Shown one piece after another: positions 5,119 through 5,341 of a DNA stretch of 5,341 bases. Every line of letters begins with the position of its first letter. The first letter of the stretch is position 1. Below the pieces are notes generated by a model. The model worked only from the letters and a program-made list of their open reading frames with translations, was not told the DNA's origin and made no database searches. The DNA is from an uncultured Lachnospiraceae bacterium (GTDB lineage: Bacteria; Bacillota; Clostridia; Lachnospirales; Lachnospiraceae): the NCBI GenBank assembly GCA_902782655.1, contig CACZNY010000351.1, forward strand, positions 1 through 5,341. The letters are read 5' to 3'. Made by a program: the position numbers and the translations under genes.

Positions 5119-5341
5119 ATGGGATATTGGATAGTTGTGGTAGATGACGAACCACTCTGCCTGAAAATTGCAAAAGAGCATCTGAATAATATAGGAATGC
5201 GCGTGAGCTGTCTGAGATCCGGAGGAGAGCTTTTAAGGTTCATGGAAAAGAACTCTCCCGATCTGATACTGCTTGATATCCTCATGCCGGAAATGGACGG
5301 CTTTGAAACATACAGGGAGCTTCGCAAAAGGGAGGATCTGG
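5119..5341 (+). CDS. Response regulator, CheY-like receiver domain (N-terminal 74 residues, cut by window edge)
   Basis: Signal-transduction protein whose receiver domain is phosphorylated on aspartate by a histidine kinase. The visible part begins MGYWIVVVDDEP. It has the acidic pair Asp9-Asp10 at the end of the first strand and the phosphoacceptor Asp53 in LILLDILMPEMDGFE, with the Pro57 and Gly61 usual in this loop. The conserved Thr/Ser and Lys of the later strands and any output domain are outside the window. It could therefore be a stand-alone receiver, a DNA-binding or signalling-output regulator, or part of a larger multidomain protein. The ATG at 5119 is preceded by GGGAGAG (5108-5114) with a 4-nt spacer, and an in-frame stop lies at 5062-5064, so the start is well supported. 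It is divergent from the transporter operon; whether it controls that operon cannot be told. Confidence 0.92.
   Translation, partial: MGYWIVVVDDEPLCLKIAKEHLNNIGMRVSCLRSGGELLRFMEKNSPDLILLDILMPEMDGFETYRELRKREDL

Noticed and set aside
4977..5327. A 116-codon minus-strand open frame opposite the response regulator
   Set aside because: It runs antisense through the receiver domain, whose motifs are clear on the plus strand, and its composition (Ser/Arg-rich) is typical of a shadow frame.

Overview
The window holds most of a dipeptide/oligopeptide-type (Dpp/Opp family) ABC importer operon on the minus strand. To its right, a divergent plus-strand gene for a CheY-like response regulator is cut by the window edge. 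Base composition is intermediate (by eye, near half GC in the genes, more AT-rich between them). Shine-Dalgarno sequences are strong (AAGGAGG), one start is TTG, and the binding protein is a lipoprotein with an LTAC lipobox. This suggests a Firmicute, probably a Clostridia/Lachnospiraceae-type bacterium. That placement is inferred from style, not from a marker gene.

In the direction of operon transcription (right to left): a lipoprotein substrate-binding protein (4781 down to 3126); permease DppB (3111 to 2194, TTG start); permease DppC (2197 to 1337); ATPase DppD (1340 to 339); and the N-terminal 115 residues of ATPase DppF (346 down past base 1). The junctions are a 14-nt gap followed by overlaps of 4, 4 and 8 nt, so the five genes almost certainly form one translationally coupled transcript. 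Together they make a complete importer: the lipoprotein captures peptide outside the membrane, DppB/DppC form the channel, and DppD/DppF hydrolyse ATP. Both ATPases have intact motifs as far as they can be seen. DppD also has the four-cysteine C-terminal pattern (C-x5-C-x6-C-x17-C) associated with an iron-sulfur cluster in this subfamily.

Between the binding-protein start (4781) and the response-regulator start (5119) lie 337 nt with no convincing gene. This stretch contains a candidate promoter and a leader hairpin for the transporter operon. It also has an unusual cluster of four inverted repeats between 4928 and 5059 (arms of 8, 6, 13, and 8+5 bp). Three of the four carry a GTTTC/GAAAC pair in their arms. 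They cover about 96 of 132 bases and are the least explained structure here: candidate operators for the divergent promoters, or RNA structures in the leader of the response-regulator mRNA.

The response regulator (from 5119) shows the acidic pair, the phosphoacceptor aspartate and the DxxMPxMDG loop, but its output domain lies outside the window. I see no mobile element, CRISPR array, tRNA or rRNA. The coding part is a well-known transporter type; the interest lies mainly in the intergenic region.
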